Shown here in pieces: positions 34,549 to 44,196 of a stretch of DNA of 64,000 nt. Within the stretch, counting starts at the first letter, position 1, and the number at the start of each line of letters is the position of its first letter. The notes under the pieces were generated by a model. It did not search any database. It worked only from the letters and a program-made list of their open reading frames with translations, and was not told the DNA's origin. This stretch comes from JBCCXZ01 sp965228005 (GTDB taxonomy: Bacteria; Planctomycetota; Planctomycetia; Pirellulales; Lacipirellulaceae). The translations under genes were made by a program, and so were the position numbers. The stretch is from positions 744,001 through 808,000 of the forward strand of contig CBDDGV010000003.1 of NCBI GenBank assembly GCA_965228005.1, written 5' to 3'.

Positions 34549-36390
34549 CTACAGCTCTTCGTCGAACTCAGCCTTCTCGTACTTCACGCGGAGGTTGAGC
34601 ATCTCCTCCTCGCTGAGCAGCCCGTACTGCACCGCCGCTTCCGGGTCGGGGTTGTTCGGGTTGTAGTGCGAGTTGTCGAAGTGCGTCACCGCGAACAGGG
34701 CCTCGCCCGCCCGCACGCGCAGGGGCTTCTTGAACTCGTAAGTTCGCTGCCAGTTGAAGTCGTAGGCGGAGACCCTCAGGATCAGCTCGCGGGTCTCGTC
34801 GGCCGTCCCCGGGGCCGTGGCCTTGTAGAGCGTGAAGTCCTTGCCGCGGAAGTGCATGTGCGGCGCAAGCGCGTGGATCAGCGCGTCGGTCTCGAACATG
34901 AAGTAGTTCCGCTTCTCGTAGTGCCCGTCGTGCGGCCGGAGACGGAGGTCCTTGCGGTTGAAGACCTTGGTTTCGAGCACGTGCGCGGGTTTCTCGCGCG
35001 ACCAGATGATGCCCATCCGCGAGATGTCCGGCTCTTCCACCCGCCCGGTCGGCGTGTAGTGCATCTCGAAGAACAGGTCCTGCCGGGCCGGCAGGCGGAG
35101 GGCGTAGCCCCGCGGGTACGTGCGGGCGTTGAATGGGTCGCCGGCCACGTAGTCGCCGACCTTCCGCACGTTCTCGCCCGTCAGCCCGTAGAGCTGGAGC
35201 ATCGCCTGAGTCGAGGAGAGCTGCTTCTTCGTGGCCGGGCCCACGATCACGCCGATGTGGTGCACGATCGCCTTGTTGCCGGGCTGGACCTCGATCGCCT
35301 GGATGTAGCGTTCTTCCTCGAAACTGGCCGGGACGCGGTAGTACTGGTACTCGTCGAGCTGGTACTGCGGCACCTGGTACGGCTCGGGCATCTCGAACAC
35401 CAAGTCGGGGGTGCCGATCTGCCACTCCGCGTCGGGGTAGGTCTTCTCAGCCGGGGCGTCTGCCGGGTCTCCGGCGGGGCAGCCGTTCTCCACCCACGCG
35501 CGGAACGTCTTGATCTCGTCCTCCGACAGCCGGGGGTCGTTCTTGAAGCCGCCCAGGTCGCTGTGCGGGTCGGTCGTGGCGTGCCAGGGCGGCATGAGCC
35601 GGTTCTCGATCCGGTTCAGCATCACGCCGCTGAGCCCCGCCACGTCTTCGTAGGTGTCGAACGTTGAGAACAGCTCGGCGCCCGGCTCCCCCTCGCGGTG
35701 GCAGTTCGTGCAGCGGCGTTGCACCAGGCGCGCGATCTCTTTGTGGTACGTGACGCCCTCGAACTCGGAGAGGTCGTAGGCGGCGTCCTTGGCGATCATG
35801 CAGCCGGAGGCGGCGGTCTCGCCGATCGGCGCCGGCTTGCCAGCGAGCATGCTTTCGAGCGCGTCGCGCAGGTAGTGGCGGGGCTGCTTCGTCGAGCCGC
35901 CGCCGAACCACATGCCGTTGATCTGCCCGCGGTAGACGATCGCCGAGGCGTCGTAGCCCATGCGCGTGTCGAGCACCACCACCTGCGGCGTGGTCTTCAT
36001 GCCGAGCTCCGCGTGCCACGGGTTCTCGGACTCGTCTTTGTAGACGGGGAAGTTGATGCCGCGCTCGACCGCGTACTCGGCGATCTCGTGCAGGTTGTCG
36101 ACGCCGTTGGTGAACAGCCCGATGAACTGCACGCCTTCGGCCCCGAAACGGGCGCTCATCTCGTTCAGCCCGGGGAGGTTCCGCCGCACCAGCGGGCAGG
36201 CGGTCGAGGCGGTGACGACCACCAGCGCCCGGCACTTTCGCGACTTATAGTTGTAGACCAGTTGCTCCGGGACGACGGTGTCGCCCCAGCGACCGGTGAG
36301 GACAGGACGCTGTGCCGAGGCCGCCGAGGCGGTCAGCAGGGCCAGCAGCGTTACAACCGTTGTCTTCCAACAAACTTGCGAAGGCGACAT
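34549..36390 (-). CDS. Exported redoxin / haem c / copper-type domain protein
   Basis: The 613-residue protein starts with a signal peptide (MSPSQVCWKTTVVTLLALLT...ASA). A thioredoxin-like domain follows (about residues 25-200), where TASTACPLVRRNLPGL has a single Cys instead of CxxC. A CTNCHRE haem c motif is at about residue 240 (a CxxCH site, with MPPWHATTDP after it as possible sixth ligand). The C-terminal half resembles copper type II ascorbate-dependent monooxygenase domains, with His sites NKAIVHHIGVIVGP, EMHYTPTG and APHMHFRGKDF. This architecture is common in planctomycetes, and a periplasmic oxidative role is likely. No partner gene adjoins it, and the next gene is divergent. Confidence 0.85.
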   Translation of the reverse strand: MSPSQVCWKTTVVTLLALLTASAASAQRPVLTGRWGDTVVPEQLVYNYKSRKCRALVVVTASTACPLVRRNLPGLNEMSARFGAEGVQFIGLFTNGVDNLHEIAEYAVERGINFPVYKDESENPWHAELGMKTTPQVVVLDTRMGYDASAIVYRGQINGMWFGGGSTKQPRHYLRDALESMLAGKPAPIGETAASGCMIAKDAAYDLSEFEGVTYHKEIARLVQRRCTNCHREGEPGAELFSTFDTYEDVAGLSGVMLNRIENRLMPPWHATTDPHSDLGGFKNDPRLSEDEIKTFRAWVENGCPAGDPADAPAEKTYPDAEWQIGTPDLVFEMPEPYQVPQYQLDEYQYYRVPASFEEERYIQAIEVQPGNKAIVHHIGVIVGPATKKQLSSTQAMLQLYGLTGENVRKVGDYVAGDPFNARTYPRGYALRLPARQDLFFEMHYTPTGRVEEPDISRMGIIWSREKPAHVLETKVFNRKDLRLRPHDGHYEKRNYFMFETDALIHALAPHMHFRGKDFTLYKATAPGTADETRELILRVSAYDFNWQRTYEFKKPLRVRAGEALFAVTHFDNSHYNPNNPDPEAAVQYGLLSEEEMLNLRVKYEKAEFDEEL

Positions 36391-36496
36391 GACAGGACCA
36401 GGATCGGGAGAGGTGGGGAACGACGCGTCCCGATAAAGGGGACCAGCAACTCTAGGTTCATTCCCCACGCCCGACCGCCGATATTGAACCAACGTC

Positions 36497-38431
36497 ATGA
36501 GAGGCTCGAGCGCTGCCGCGGTGATTGCACTGATCGTACCGCTGTGGGCGGCCGTTTGCGGCTCTGCGTTGGCGGGAACGGGTTCGCCCGCACCCGACTT
36601 CACGGCCGCGGCGGACCGTTACCAGGCGATCGACGAGCAGTGGTTCTACACGTCGCAGGAGGCCCTGCGCGCCGAAGCCCAGCGAGTGGCCGGGCTGCTG
36701 GAAGACTCCGAGGCCGCGGACTGGAAAGCCCACCTGCGGTGGGGCCTGCTGGAGGAGTCGGTCCGGGCGCCGTTGCCGGGCCGCCAAGAAGACCTCGCAC
36801 TCGTCCGCCGCTGGATGTACTCCAACAAGCCGGGGCTGGAATCGGAGCGCTTTGCGGAGCTCCGACGCTTGGTCGACGAGCACCTCGATGCGGTCACCGC
36901 GTTTTCGGAGCCGGACCTGCCGTCGGCGGTCAGAGAGAAAGCGGCTAGGGCGGCCCAGCTCTCTCGTTTGCTCGAAGCCGAACCCTCCGAGGAAACCGCC
37001 GCCGAGCTTGGGCGTTTGCTCGGCTGGTTCGACCGCGTGGGGCAACTCGCCAACGAAGTGTCGGCCGCCCGCACGGCCTACTCGCGCCCGAACATCGAGA
37101 TGCTGGTCTCGGACGCGCTCATCCAGCGCGTGTTCTCGCACCAGACCGGCGAGCTGAGCGAAACGATCCCCCTGCGGCAGAAGACGCAGGCGCCCGCCAC
37201 CCGCCGGTTCCAGAGGGAACGCACGCTCGACGTATCCGGCTCCGCCACCACGACGGGCGCCGTCTCGCTGCGGATCGCCGAGAACGACGAGCAAGCCGCC
37301 TTCGAGATTACCTACGACGGGACGCTGGACGCCTGGTGCCGCGCCGACGCGGGGCCCGTGGTGTTGCACCTCCGCGCAAGCGGAACGGCAACCGCGGCGG
37401 CCCCGGTTTACTTCGGCCTCGAGGGTTTGAGCAGCGGCGAGGTCGACGTGCAGCCGGTCGTTTCTTCACGGCTCACGGGAGTGACGGGCAGGAGCCGCTT
37501 CCTCCGCGGGGTTGCCCAACGCCGAGCGACGCACCCGACCTCGCAGGCCGCCCAGAACCGCGAGGCCAGGTCGACCGCCGTCGAGCAGCTGGGCAAGCAG
37601 CTCAAGGAGCAGGTCGCCTTCCAGCTCGACAAGATCCGACAGGAAGCCGACCAGATCCGCGGCTCGCTGAGCGGGCTGAGCGACGTCACGGCGCCGCTCG
37701 TGCGCGAAGGGGCGTTGCCTCGGTTCGATTCGGCCCGCAGCACCGATCGTCACATGGTGCTCAGCGTTGCGGCCCGCAACCGCGACCAGCTCGGGGCGGT
37801 GGTCGCGCCACCGGCCGAGCGGGGAGCCGACCTAACGGCCCGCTTCCATGTTTCGGCGTTCAACAACATGGCGGAGACCATCACGGGCGGCAAGCGGCTC
37901 AACGACGAGTTCTTCATGCGCTACGGCAAGCTGCTGCACGCCGAGCTGCCGATCCCCTTGATGGTGCACTCGCGCGCCGGGCGGTGGGCGGTGTGGCCGA
38001 GCAAACGCCGGCCGTTCGAGCTGCGCATCCCGCGGACCAATGAAATCGAGTTCGTCATCCGCCTGGACCGTGTCGAGATCGACGAGCAGCTCTACGAGGG
38101 CCCGGTGGAGTTGACCGCGCGCTACGCGCTGGAGGGGGACGGCTTCGGCGAGGTCCAGTTGACCAGGCAGGGCGAACTGGAGATCGAGTCGGAGCAGCCG
38201 CAGGGCGTCCGCTCGCTGGTGCTCGACAAGTTCAGCGCGTTCTTCGGGCCGACGCTCACCGGCGGAGGGGTGATCGTCCCCCGCGGCGGGCCGTTGGGGC
38301 TGCTCCAAGACGTGCGGCTGCAGAGCCACACGATGGAAGACGAGTGGATTGTTCTCGAGGCCACGGTCCCGGACTCGGTGATCGAAGAGTTCAACCACTG
38401 GCGCGGCGGGCGGGAGTTGGAGTCCCCCTGA
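36497..38431 (+). CDS. Exported hypothetical protein
   Basis: The 644-residue product has a signal peptide (VIALIVPLWAAVCGSALAGT, residues about 9-28). An alpha-helical N-terminal half (residues about 35-230) is rich in Glu/Arg (VAGLLEDSEAADWKAHLRWG and similar). A beta-rich second half carries TLDVSGSATTTGAVSLRIAE, then a helix pair, and RRPFELRIPRTNEIEFVIRL near 520. No catalytic motif is seen. Similar large exported proteins of unknown function are frequent in planctomycete genomes. It is divergent from the redoxin gene, 106 bases away, with no detectable operon partner. Confidence 0.7.
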   Translation: MRGSSAAAVIALIVPLWAAVCGSALAGTGSPAPDFTAAADRYQAIDEQWFYTSQEALRAEAQRVAGLLEDSEAADWKAHLRWGLLEESVRAPLPGRQEDLALVRRWMYSNKPGLESERFAELRRLVDEHLDAVTAFSEPDLPSAVREKAARAAQLSRLLEAEPSEETAAELGRLLGWFDRVGQLANEVSAARTAYSRPNIEMLVSDALIQRVFSHQTGELSETIPLRQKTQAPATRRFQRERTLDVSGSATTTGAVSLRIAENDEQAAFEITYDGTLDAWCRADAGPVVLHLRASGTATAAAPVYFGLEGLSSGEVDVQPVVSSRLTGVTGRSRFLRGVAQRRATHPTSQAAQNREARSTAVEQLGKQLKEQVAFQLDKIRQEADQIRGSLSGLSDVTAPLVREGALPRFDSARSTDRHMVLSVAARNRDQLGAVVAPPAERGADLTARFHVSAFNNMAETITGGKRLNDEFFMRYGKLLHAELPIPLMVHSRAGRWAVWPSKRRPFELRIPRTNEIEFVIRLDRVEIDEQLYEGPVELTARYALEGDGFGEVQLTRQGELEIESEQPQGVRSLVLDKFSAFFGPTLTGGGVIVPRGGPLGLLQDVRLQSHTMEDEWIVLEATVPDSVIEEFNHWRGGRELESP

Positions 38432-38728
38432 ACGCCTCCGCACGTACTGTGTTAAGCGGCCGAGGGCCTCATTGTTCAGCCGCGGCTATGCGGAAGGCAC
38501 TTCGCCAGAAGCACTCGGCTGCGCTTCTTCTCTTCATGAGTTCCTGCTCAGCTTTCAGGTGCGAGTTCAGAGAGTCCATCGTAGCAGTGAAACCTGCCGG
38601 CCCTGCCGGCATTGCCGCAAGCAGCAAGGGTGTGCAAGTGCAGGGCACACGGTGCGGTTGGTTGGCCATGGCTTAGTTGCTTACTGGCCGCGTCAGTTGA
38701 ATCGACCGATTCTCTACGCGGAGTGGCG

Positions 38729-40315
38729 TCATTGGGCGTTGTGATGCTGCGGGGCGTCCACAACGATCGCCTTGGGGAACGGAGCCGCTTCGTCGCCGCC
38801 GCGTGAGCGTAGCCTTTTGTTCTGCGAGTTCCCCGCCGGCGCGTTCAACGGTATCTCCATCCCGCCCAAGGAGTCCATCATGCGGTACAACCGGCGTTCC
38901 ATCTCCTTCGCCTGGGCGGCGTAAGCCGGGTCGTGGATGAGGTTGTTCTGCTCCATGGGGTCGGCCTGGATATCGAAGAATTCGTCCGTGTCCCAGAGGC
39001 CGTAGTAGGTCGTGTACTTGTACTTGTCGCTCCTGAGGGAGAACACGGTCGGCGACTGGGGGAAGTTCTTCTCCCAGTAGTAGGCGTAGAGGAAGTAGTC
39101 ACGCCACTCGACTGCCTTGCCCTGGGCAAGCTCGAGGAAGCTGGCGCCGTCCATGTGGCCCGGCTTCTCGAGCCCCATGGCGGCCATCACGGTTGGGGCG
39201 ATATCGATATTGGCGACCATCGGCTCGACGACGGAGCCCCCCTCGAACAGCTCCGGGCACTGCATGAGCATGGGCACGCGGATCGAGGTCTCGTAGGCCA
39301 CGCGTTTGTCGATCAGGCCGTGTTCGCCGAACATGAACCCGTTGTCGCCCATGTAGATCACGAGGGTTTCGTCGAGCACGCCCATGTCTTCGAGCTGCTC
39401 TAGCACGGCGCCGACGCTGTCGTCTACCGAGCACAGCGTCTCGCAGTACTTCTTGTAGTACTGCTCGATATCCAGCTCGCTGTGGTAGGGGAAGTCCACG
39501 CCGTGCCAGCTGTTGCGTTGATCCAGCAGCCAGCGCGGTCGGTTGAGCGAGTTCTCAGAAAGGTGCTCCTCGCTCTCGGGGCGCTGGAAAGGCAGGTCCG
39601 CGAGCTTGCCTTCGTAGGCGGGTTCCGGCGTGAAGTTCGCGTGAACAGCCTTGTGGGAGAGGTACAGGAAGAAGGGTTTGTCGCTGCTCCGCTGGCCTTC
39701 GAGGAACTCGATCGCGTACCGCGTGAGCAGCGTCGTGATGTAGCCGTCCTGAGGGACCCGCTCGCCGTTGACGTTGATGGTGTAGTTGGGGCTGGGCGGC
39801 AGGTAGTGGCCCTGGCCTTTGAAGCTCACCCAGTAATCGAAGCCGGGGCGCGGGTCGTCGTGGTGGCCCCCCATGTGCCACTTGCCGATGTAGCCGGTCG
39901 CGTAACCCGCCTTCTGCAGGTACTGCGGGAAGAACACGGTCCCTTCCGGCACTAAGCGGTTGTTGTCGATCACGCGGTGACGGAAGGTGTAGAGGCCTGT
40001 GAGGATCGACGCGCGGCTCGGGGAACAGAGAGACGTTGTGACAAGAGCGTTCTTGAGATGGACGCCGTTGGCCGCCATCGCGTCCAGGTGCGGAGTCTTC
40101 GCAAACTGGTGCCCCATGAAGCTCATCGCGTCGTACCGATGATCATCCGAGAGGATGAAGACGACGTTGCGCGGCTTCACATTTTTCAAGAAGACCGGCT
40201 CGATGTCGTCGGGTACCTCCCTGCTCGAATCGGCTCCCGAAGCGGGGGCAGGAGTCGCTGCCGCAAGGAGCACGAGGAGCAGCGGCGCGAGGAGGATGGA
40301 AGGACTGCGTATCAT
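38729..40315 (-). CDS. Secreted sulfatase with CSPSR motif
   Basis: The 528-residue enzyme has a signal peptide (LLAPLLLVLLAAATPAPASG, residues 8-27). The metal site RNVVFILSDDHRYD lies at about 49-62, the sulfatase signature C97-S-P-S-R101 marks the formylglycine position, and GKWHMGG and YMGDNGFMFGEHGL are further active-site segments. It is typical of the sulfatases of type I acting on sulfated polysaccharides. The gene overlaps the upstream sulfatase by 4 bases (40312-40315), so both are made from one transcript and probably remove sulfate from different positions of the same glycan. The C-terminal tail is basic and short. Confidence 0.92.
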   Translation of the reverse strand: MIRSPSILLAPLLLVLLAAATPAPASGADSSREVPDDIEPVFLKNVKPRNVVFILSDDHRYDAMSFMGHQFAKTPHLDAMAANGVHLKNALVTTSLCSPSRASILTGLYTFRHRVIDNNRLVPEGTVFFPQYLQKAGYATGYIGKWHMGGHHDDPRPGFDYWVSFKGQGHYLPPSPNYTINVNGERVPQDGYITTLLTRYAIEFLEGQRSSDKPFFLYLSHKAVHANFTPEPAYEGKLADLPFQRPESEEHLSENSLNRPRWLLDQRNSWHGVDFPYHSELDIEQYYKKYCETLCSVDDSVGAVLEQLEDMGVLDETLVIYMGDNGFMFGEHGLIDKRVAYETSIRVPMLMQCPELFEGGSVVEPMVANIDIAPTVMAAMGLEKPGHMDGASFLELAQGKAVEWRDYFLYAYYWEKNFPQSPTVFSLRSDKYKYTTYYGLWDTDEFFDIQADPMEQNNLIHDPAYAAQAKEMERRLYRMMDSLGGMEIPLNAPAGNSQNKRLRSRGGDEAAPFPKAIVVDAPQHHNAQ

Positions 40316-42036
40316 TGGGCGTCACTCTCGGCACTGAGGGGTTGGGCAATACCTGGGCTCGTAAACTCGCCGAAGGGGCGCCCTTCAAATCGCAGCAGGT
40401 AGTCGCGTAGCACCCCTGCCATATGTGCCGCGTTTGCGGGAGCGGCGTCGATCAGGTTGCGTTCTTCCCTGGGGTCGGACGCGAGGTCGTACAGTTGATC
40501 GGGCTCAAAGTAGTGCGGGTTGTGGCGCGAAGCGTGGAAGCCGAGGTGGGCGTTCCGAACAAGGTAAGGACGCTCTGTGCGTTCGCCATTGAATCCCGGA
40601 AAGGTCGCTCCTTTGGCAATCTTCTGCACGCTCGCGTCGTTGTAACGCACAGCGATGTACTTCCATTGGGGCGTTACCACCCCTCGGGCAAAACCGAGTT
40701 CCAAGAAGAGGTGCTCGTGGACCGGGTCGGTTGAGCCGGCCAGGACGGGGGCCAGGCTCGCTCCGTCCATCGGCGCCTCTGGCGGCAAGTCTATCCCGGC
40801 AAGCTGCAGAAAAGTAGGAGTGATATCGGTGTTTTGCACGAGCCCGTCGAACTCCGACCCCGGGGCAATCCCTTCCGGCCAGTGCATCAGCATCGGCACG
40901 CGCACCCCGCCCTCGTAGAGCGTCGTCTTCCCGTGCCGCCACGAGCCGTGGTCGGAGAGAACCAGGACGACGGTGTTGTCCCACTCACCGGTCGCCTCGA
41001 GCTTCTGTCTCAGCTTGCCGATGGACAGGTCCAGCCAGGTGAGCCAAGCGTGGTCGGGCGCCTTGCCTTCTGACTGAACGAGTTCTTTTGCCTGGAGGCG
41101 GGTTTCCAATGCCGGGGATGCAAGGTCCGCTCGGTATCCCTCGCCCGTGATCGCCGGGTCGCCGTCGAGGCCCCGCAGGTACTTGGCGTCCTTCTTGTTC
41201 CAAGGCTCCGGGCCGTGAGGCATGGTGGTGGCGTAGTAGAGGAAGAACGGCTCGTCGGACGGCTCCGATAGGAACTCCAGTGCCGCCTCGGTTGTCCAGT
41301 CGATGTTGTGGAGGTTGGCCGGTTCGTTGTAGAGCTCCCGGAGGTTGGCGGCGTAAACCCCGCCGGCCCAGGTGAAGCCGAAAGCGGCGAGCCGACGACA
41401 CCAACGCGAATGGTTCGCCCGCATCATCTCGGAAGTAACCGAGTTCTTGGGGTCGTCATCCTTGCCGTAGGTGAGCAGGCCGCGGTCGGGCCACTTGGAC
41501 CTGTTGTTCAGGATGGCGTGGTCGACCAGGTGGCATTTCCCGACGAAGCCCGTCCGGTACCCGGCGTCTCTCAATAGGCGCGCCAGGTTAGCGCGGCCTG
41601 CTTCGAGTTCGGTGTTGTTCTCGACCCGCGTCATCGTGCCGGGGGGGTGGAGCGAGAGGAACTCCGGCCCTTCGCACCTCCCGGCGTACCGCCCCGTGAG
41701 GAGGGTGTAGCGACTGGGCGAGCACACCGAGCTGGAGACATAAGCTCGCGTGAAGACCATCCCTTCCGCCGCGAGGCGGTCGATCTCCGGGGTCAGGACT
41801 TCGTCGCTCCCGCAGTAGCCAAACGGGGGCGAGGAACGGTAGCCGTCCGAGGGCCAGGGCATCGGGCTCTGGTCGTCGGTTATGAACACGATGAAATTCG
41901 GTCGCTTACCCGCGGCCACGCAAGGCCGAACCAGGACGGGTATGCACGCAGCGACGACCGCCAGAAACTTGGCCAAGAGGATGGAATTGCAGGTTCTGGG
42001 ATCGCGTGTCATGTATTTGGCAAGGGAGTAACGCAA
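40312..42036 (-). CDS. Secreted sulfatase with CSPSR motif, first of pair
   Basis: The 574-residue enzyme carries the metal site RPNFIVFITDDQS (about residues 45-57), the signature C105-S-P-S-R109, GKCHLVDH (a variant of the usual GKWH) and VLSDHGSWRHGK. The signal peptide is LAKFLAVVAACIPVLVRP, after a start at 42036 or, more compactly, at 42012 (MTRDPRTC). Length and spacing fit the S1 sulfatases. It is the leading gene of a two-gene sulfatase operon. Upstream on the opposite strand lies a decayed PEP-CTERM fragment, so the promoter should lie in about 42036-42200. Confidence 0.9.
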   Translation of the reverse strand: MRYSLAKYMTRDPRTCNSILLAKFLAVVAACIPVLVRPCVAAGKRPNFIVFITDDQSPMPWPSDGYRSSPPFGYCGSDEVLTPEIDRLAAEGMVFTRAYVSSSVCSPSRYTLLTGRYAGRCEGPEFLSLHPPGTMTRVENNTELEAGRANLARLLRDAGYRTGFVGKCHLVDHAILNNRSKWPDRGLLTYGKDDDPKNSVTSEMMRANHSRWCRRLAAFGFTWAGGVYAANLRELYNEPANLHNIDWTTEAALEFLSEPSDEPFFLYYATTMPHGPEPWNKKDAKYLRGLDGDPAITGEGYRADLASPALETRLQAKELVQSEGKAPDHAWLTWLDLSIGKLRQKLEATGEWDNTVVLVLSDHGSWRHGKTTLYEGGVRVPMLMHWPEGIAPGSEFDGLVQNTDITPTFLQLAGIDLPPEAPMDGASLAPVLAGSTDPVHEHLFLELGFARGVVTPQWKYIAVRYNDASVQKIAKGATFPGFNGERTERPYLVRNAHLGFHASRHNPHYFEPDQLYDLASDPREERNLIDAAPANAAHMAGVLRDYLLRFEGRPFGEFTSPGIAQPLSAESDAQ

Positions 42037-42197
42037 CCATCAAAGAGCGTGTGGAGAAAACCGGTTGGAGCATCACACAACTCCCCAGTTTCTCCGCTCT
42101 TTGGTCACTCGATTCCGAGGAAATCTCACCAATTCTGCTCTGGATAGGCTTTCGACGCTCGGGAGCCGGGTTGTCCCGGGATAGGGGGACTTTCGTG

Positions 42198-42464
42198 ATG
42201 GTCGGTCGCAAGTGCAAGTTGCCCGTCAACCGTGGGCTGGCGGGCAACTCGATAGGACCTTCGCGAACGTGTGTCGCCCGCCCTCAGCGGCTCCTCGCAC
42301 TCTGGATGAGCGGGCCGGGGAGAACCAGCCCGGGGACCTCGGCAGTCTCCGCAAACACTGTCGTGCCTGAACCGGCCAGCGCTGCAGCGGTTCTACTCTT
42401 GGTTGCACTCGTCGCGTCCAAGAAGGTCGTGGCCCTCGGCCGAGGGACGCGGTCGCAGGGCTAG
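42198..42464 (+). pseudogene. Orphan PEP-CTERM anchor, probable remnant
   Basis: An open frame ends with VVPEPASAAAVLLLVALVAS followed by KK and Arg residues: the PEP motif (42366-42374), a hydrophobic helix and a basic end, the three parts of a PEP-CTERM sorting signal. The rest of the frame (start near 42198 or further up) has no recognisable protein domain. Most likely this is the surviving tail of a gene whose body was lost or frameshifted. The surrounding 42037-42651 holds nothing else I can support. Confidence 0.4.
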
Positions 42465-42651
42465 CCGTTCTTTAGCTCGACGCATCTGCAGCAGGCAGCA
42501 CATTCTAACAGCAACCGGACGTCCGTGCCCTTAGCGAGGTCTTTCCGACCAGAGTTCCGATTTGGGGCGTGGTTTCGTCACAGGACCCGCAACGGGGGGC
42601 GATGCTCTTAGCTCGGCGAAGTATCGGGCCTGTCTCTGGGAGTGCTAATTG

Positions 42652-44196
42652 CTAACCGTCTTCAAAGGCCTCGCGGACCCTTGTGTGGGCGTTGCTGACC
42701 CGTGTGTTCAACTCCTGGACGCGCTCGAACTTCCCCGCTTCGACAACGTCTTTCAGCTGCTCCAAGCGGCCACGCAGCACGCGGGCTTTGGCCTGCTGGT
42801 ATTCGGAGAGCGTGAAGTTCCGGAGGTAGTAGCCGACCTGCAGCCTGCGGGTGAGGTCGTCGTACCGCTGGATGCTCCGGCCGGTGTTGTGCACGTCCTT
42901 CGAGGCCGCGTACGACCACACGTCGGCCCGCACGTACCGCATTTCTTCCAGCGTCTCCTCGGGCGGCGGGTAGAAGATGAAGCACCCGACGATGCTCAGG
43001 GCAACCAGCCCCGCGATGGCGACCCCTCCGAGGACGGGGCCGGGCACCTCTGCGTTCAGCACCGACTGCGGGGCGTCTGCGTCGGGCTGGGGACGGCTGG
43101 CCAGCGAGAGCTCGATCCGCCCCTCAGGGTCGAGCCGCCGCAGCCCGAACCCTCCGGCCACGAGCATCGCCACCGCGGCCAGCGAGACGACCTCGTACAT
43201 CGGCATGTCGTCCGCGAGCAGCCGCCAGACTCGTCCGGCGAGGTCGCGCGAGCCGGAGGGGAAGGGGCAGGCGTATACGTCGAACGCGTGGGTGTGCGGG
43301 TGCTCGACCGAGCCGGCCGAGTACAAGGGGTCCTCGATCGCGTAGGCGATACCTATGACGACCGCGATCAGCAGCGAAAGGAACAGCGCGGCGCGGCCGA
43401 ACCCGTAGGTCCTCCACGCCCAGGCGAGGAGGCCCAGGTTGGCGCCGGCGCCGAGGGCGAGCAGGACGTAAGCGGCCCCCACCGAGTTGCCGTGCACGAA
43501 CATGCCGCCGACTTGCATCATGACATTCAGCGGCGTCGCGTAGGCGGGGATCGCGACCAGCAGCATTTGCAGCGGCGCGGTCGGGTCGGTGTGGGCCATC
43601 GAATCGGTGAGGCTCCCGTGCGGGAAGATGGCCGTCAGCACCATGCTGCCCGAGAGACCGATGAGGCAATACAGCAGCGTCGGCCCCGCCGCGTGCCTCG
43701 CAGAGGCCATGGCGACCGAAGCAAGCCTGCCCAAGCCCGGCGGAACCGGGGGTTCGTCGCAGGGCGGCTGTGCGGTGTTCGGGAACAGCCGGTCCCAGGT
43801 GTACCCAACGACGGTAACGACCAAGAGCGACGAGAACGCGAACGCCATCAGCACCGTCGGAGACGAGAGCGTCAGCCCGTAGAGCAGCGAGAGCGGGTTG
43901 AAGAGCGGCGCTGTGAGGCAGAAGGCCAGGATCGTCCCGCCCGAGAGCCCGGAGCGCCTCAGCTCGTACGCGATGGGGATCACCCCCAAGGAACACACCG
44001 GCAGGAGCATGCCCCACAGCCACGCTTGGGGGAGGCTCCGCCAAGAGTCGCCGCCGAAGGCCCTGCGGGTCGCGTCGGGGCCGAGCAGCTTACGGAACAC
44101 CCCGGCTACAATGAGCCCGACAAGCAGCGTGGGGGCAGCGGCGAGCGTCGCTTGGGCAAAGCGGAGCATTCCGCCGAAGAAGACCGCCTCAATCAT
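42652..44196 (-). CDS. Permease (DUF318/PF03773-like) with long soluble tail
   Basis: The 514-residue membrane protein resembles the predicted permease family that includes ArsP-type and Cu/Zn efflux candidates. It has about eight helices in the first 300 residues, with the family-like turns MLLPVCSLGVIPIAYELR and FCLTAPLFNPLSLLYG. After LLVAIPAYATPLNVMMQ comes a segment with EHPHTHAFDVYAC, a possible metal site. One more helix (GGVAIAGLVALSIVGCFIFY) precedes a soluble coiled tail of about 100 residues. It is the last gene of the metal operon and overlaps the His-rich lipoprotein gene by 4 bases. Export of zinc or another divalent metal is inferred. Confidence 0.8.
   Translation of the reverse strand: MIEAVFFGGMLRFAQATLAAAPTLLVGLIVAGVFRKLLGPDATRRAFGGDSWRSLPQAWLWGMLLPVCSLGVIPIAYELRRSGLSGGTILAFCLTAPLFNPLSLLYGLTLSSPTVLMAFAFSSLLVVTVVGYTWDRLFPNTAQPPCDEPPVPPGLGRLASVAMASARHAAGPTLLYCLIGLSGSMVLTAIFPHGSLTDSMAHTDPTAPLQMLLVAIPAYATPLNVMMQVGGMFVHGNSVGAAYVLLALGAGANLGLLAWAWRTYGFGRAALFLSLLIAVVIGIAYAIEDPLYSAGSVEHPHTHAFDVYACPFPSGSRDLAGRVWRLLADDMPMYEVVSLAAVAMLVAGGFGLRRLDPEGRIELSLASRPQPDADAPQSVLNAEVPGPVLGGVAIAGLVALSIVGCFIFYPPPEETLEEMRYVRADVWSYAASKDVHNTGRSIQRYDDLTRRLQVGYYLRNFTLSEYQQAKARVLRGRLEQLKDVVEAGKFERVQELNTRVSNAHTRVREAFEDG

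Noticed and set aside
38432..38728. Possible small lipoprotein starting at 38489 with LLLFMSSC
   Set aside because: The signal-like start is not followed by protein-like sequence and no ribosome site precedes it, so the 297-base gap is taken as non-coding.
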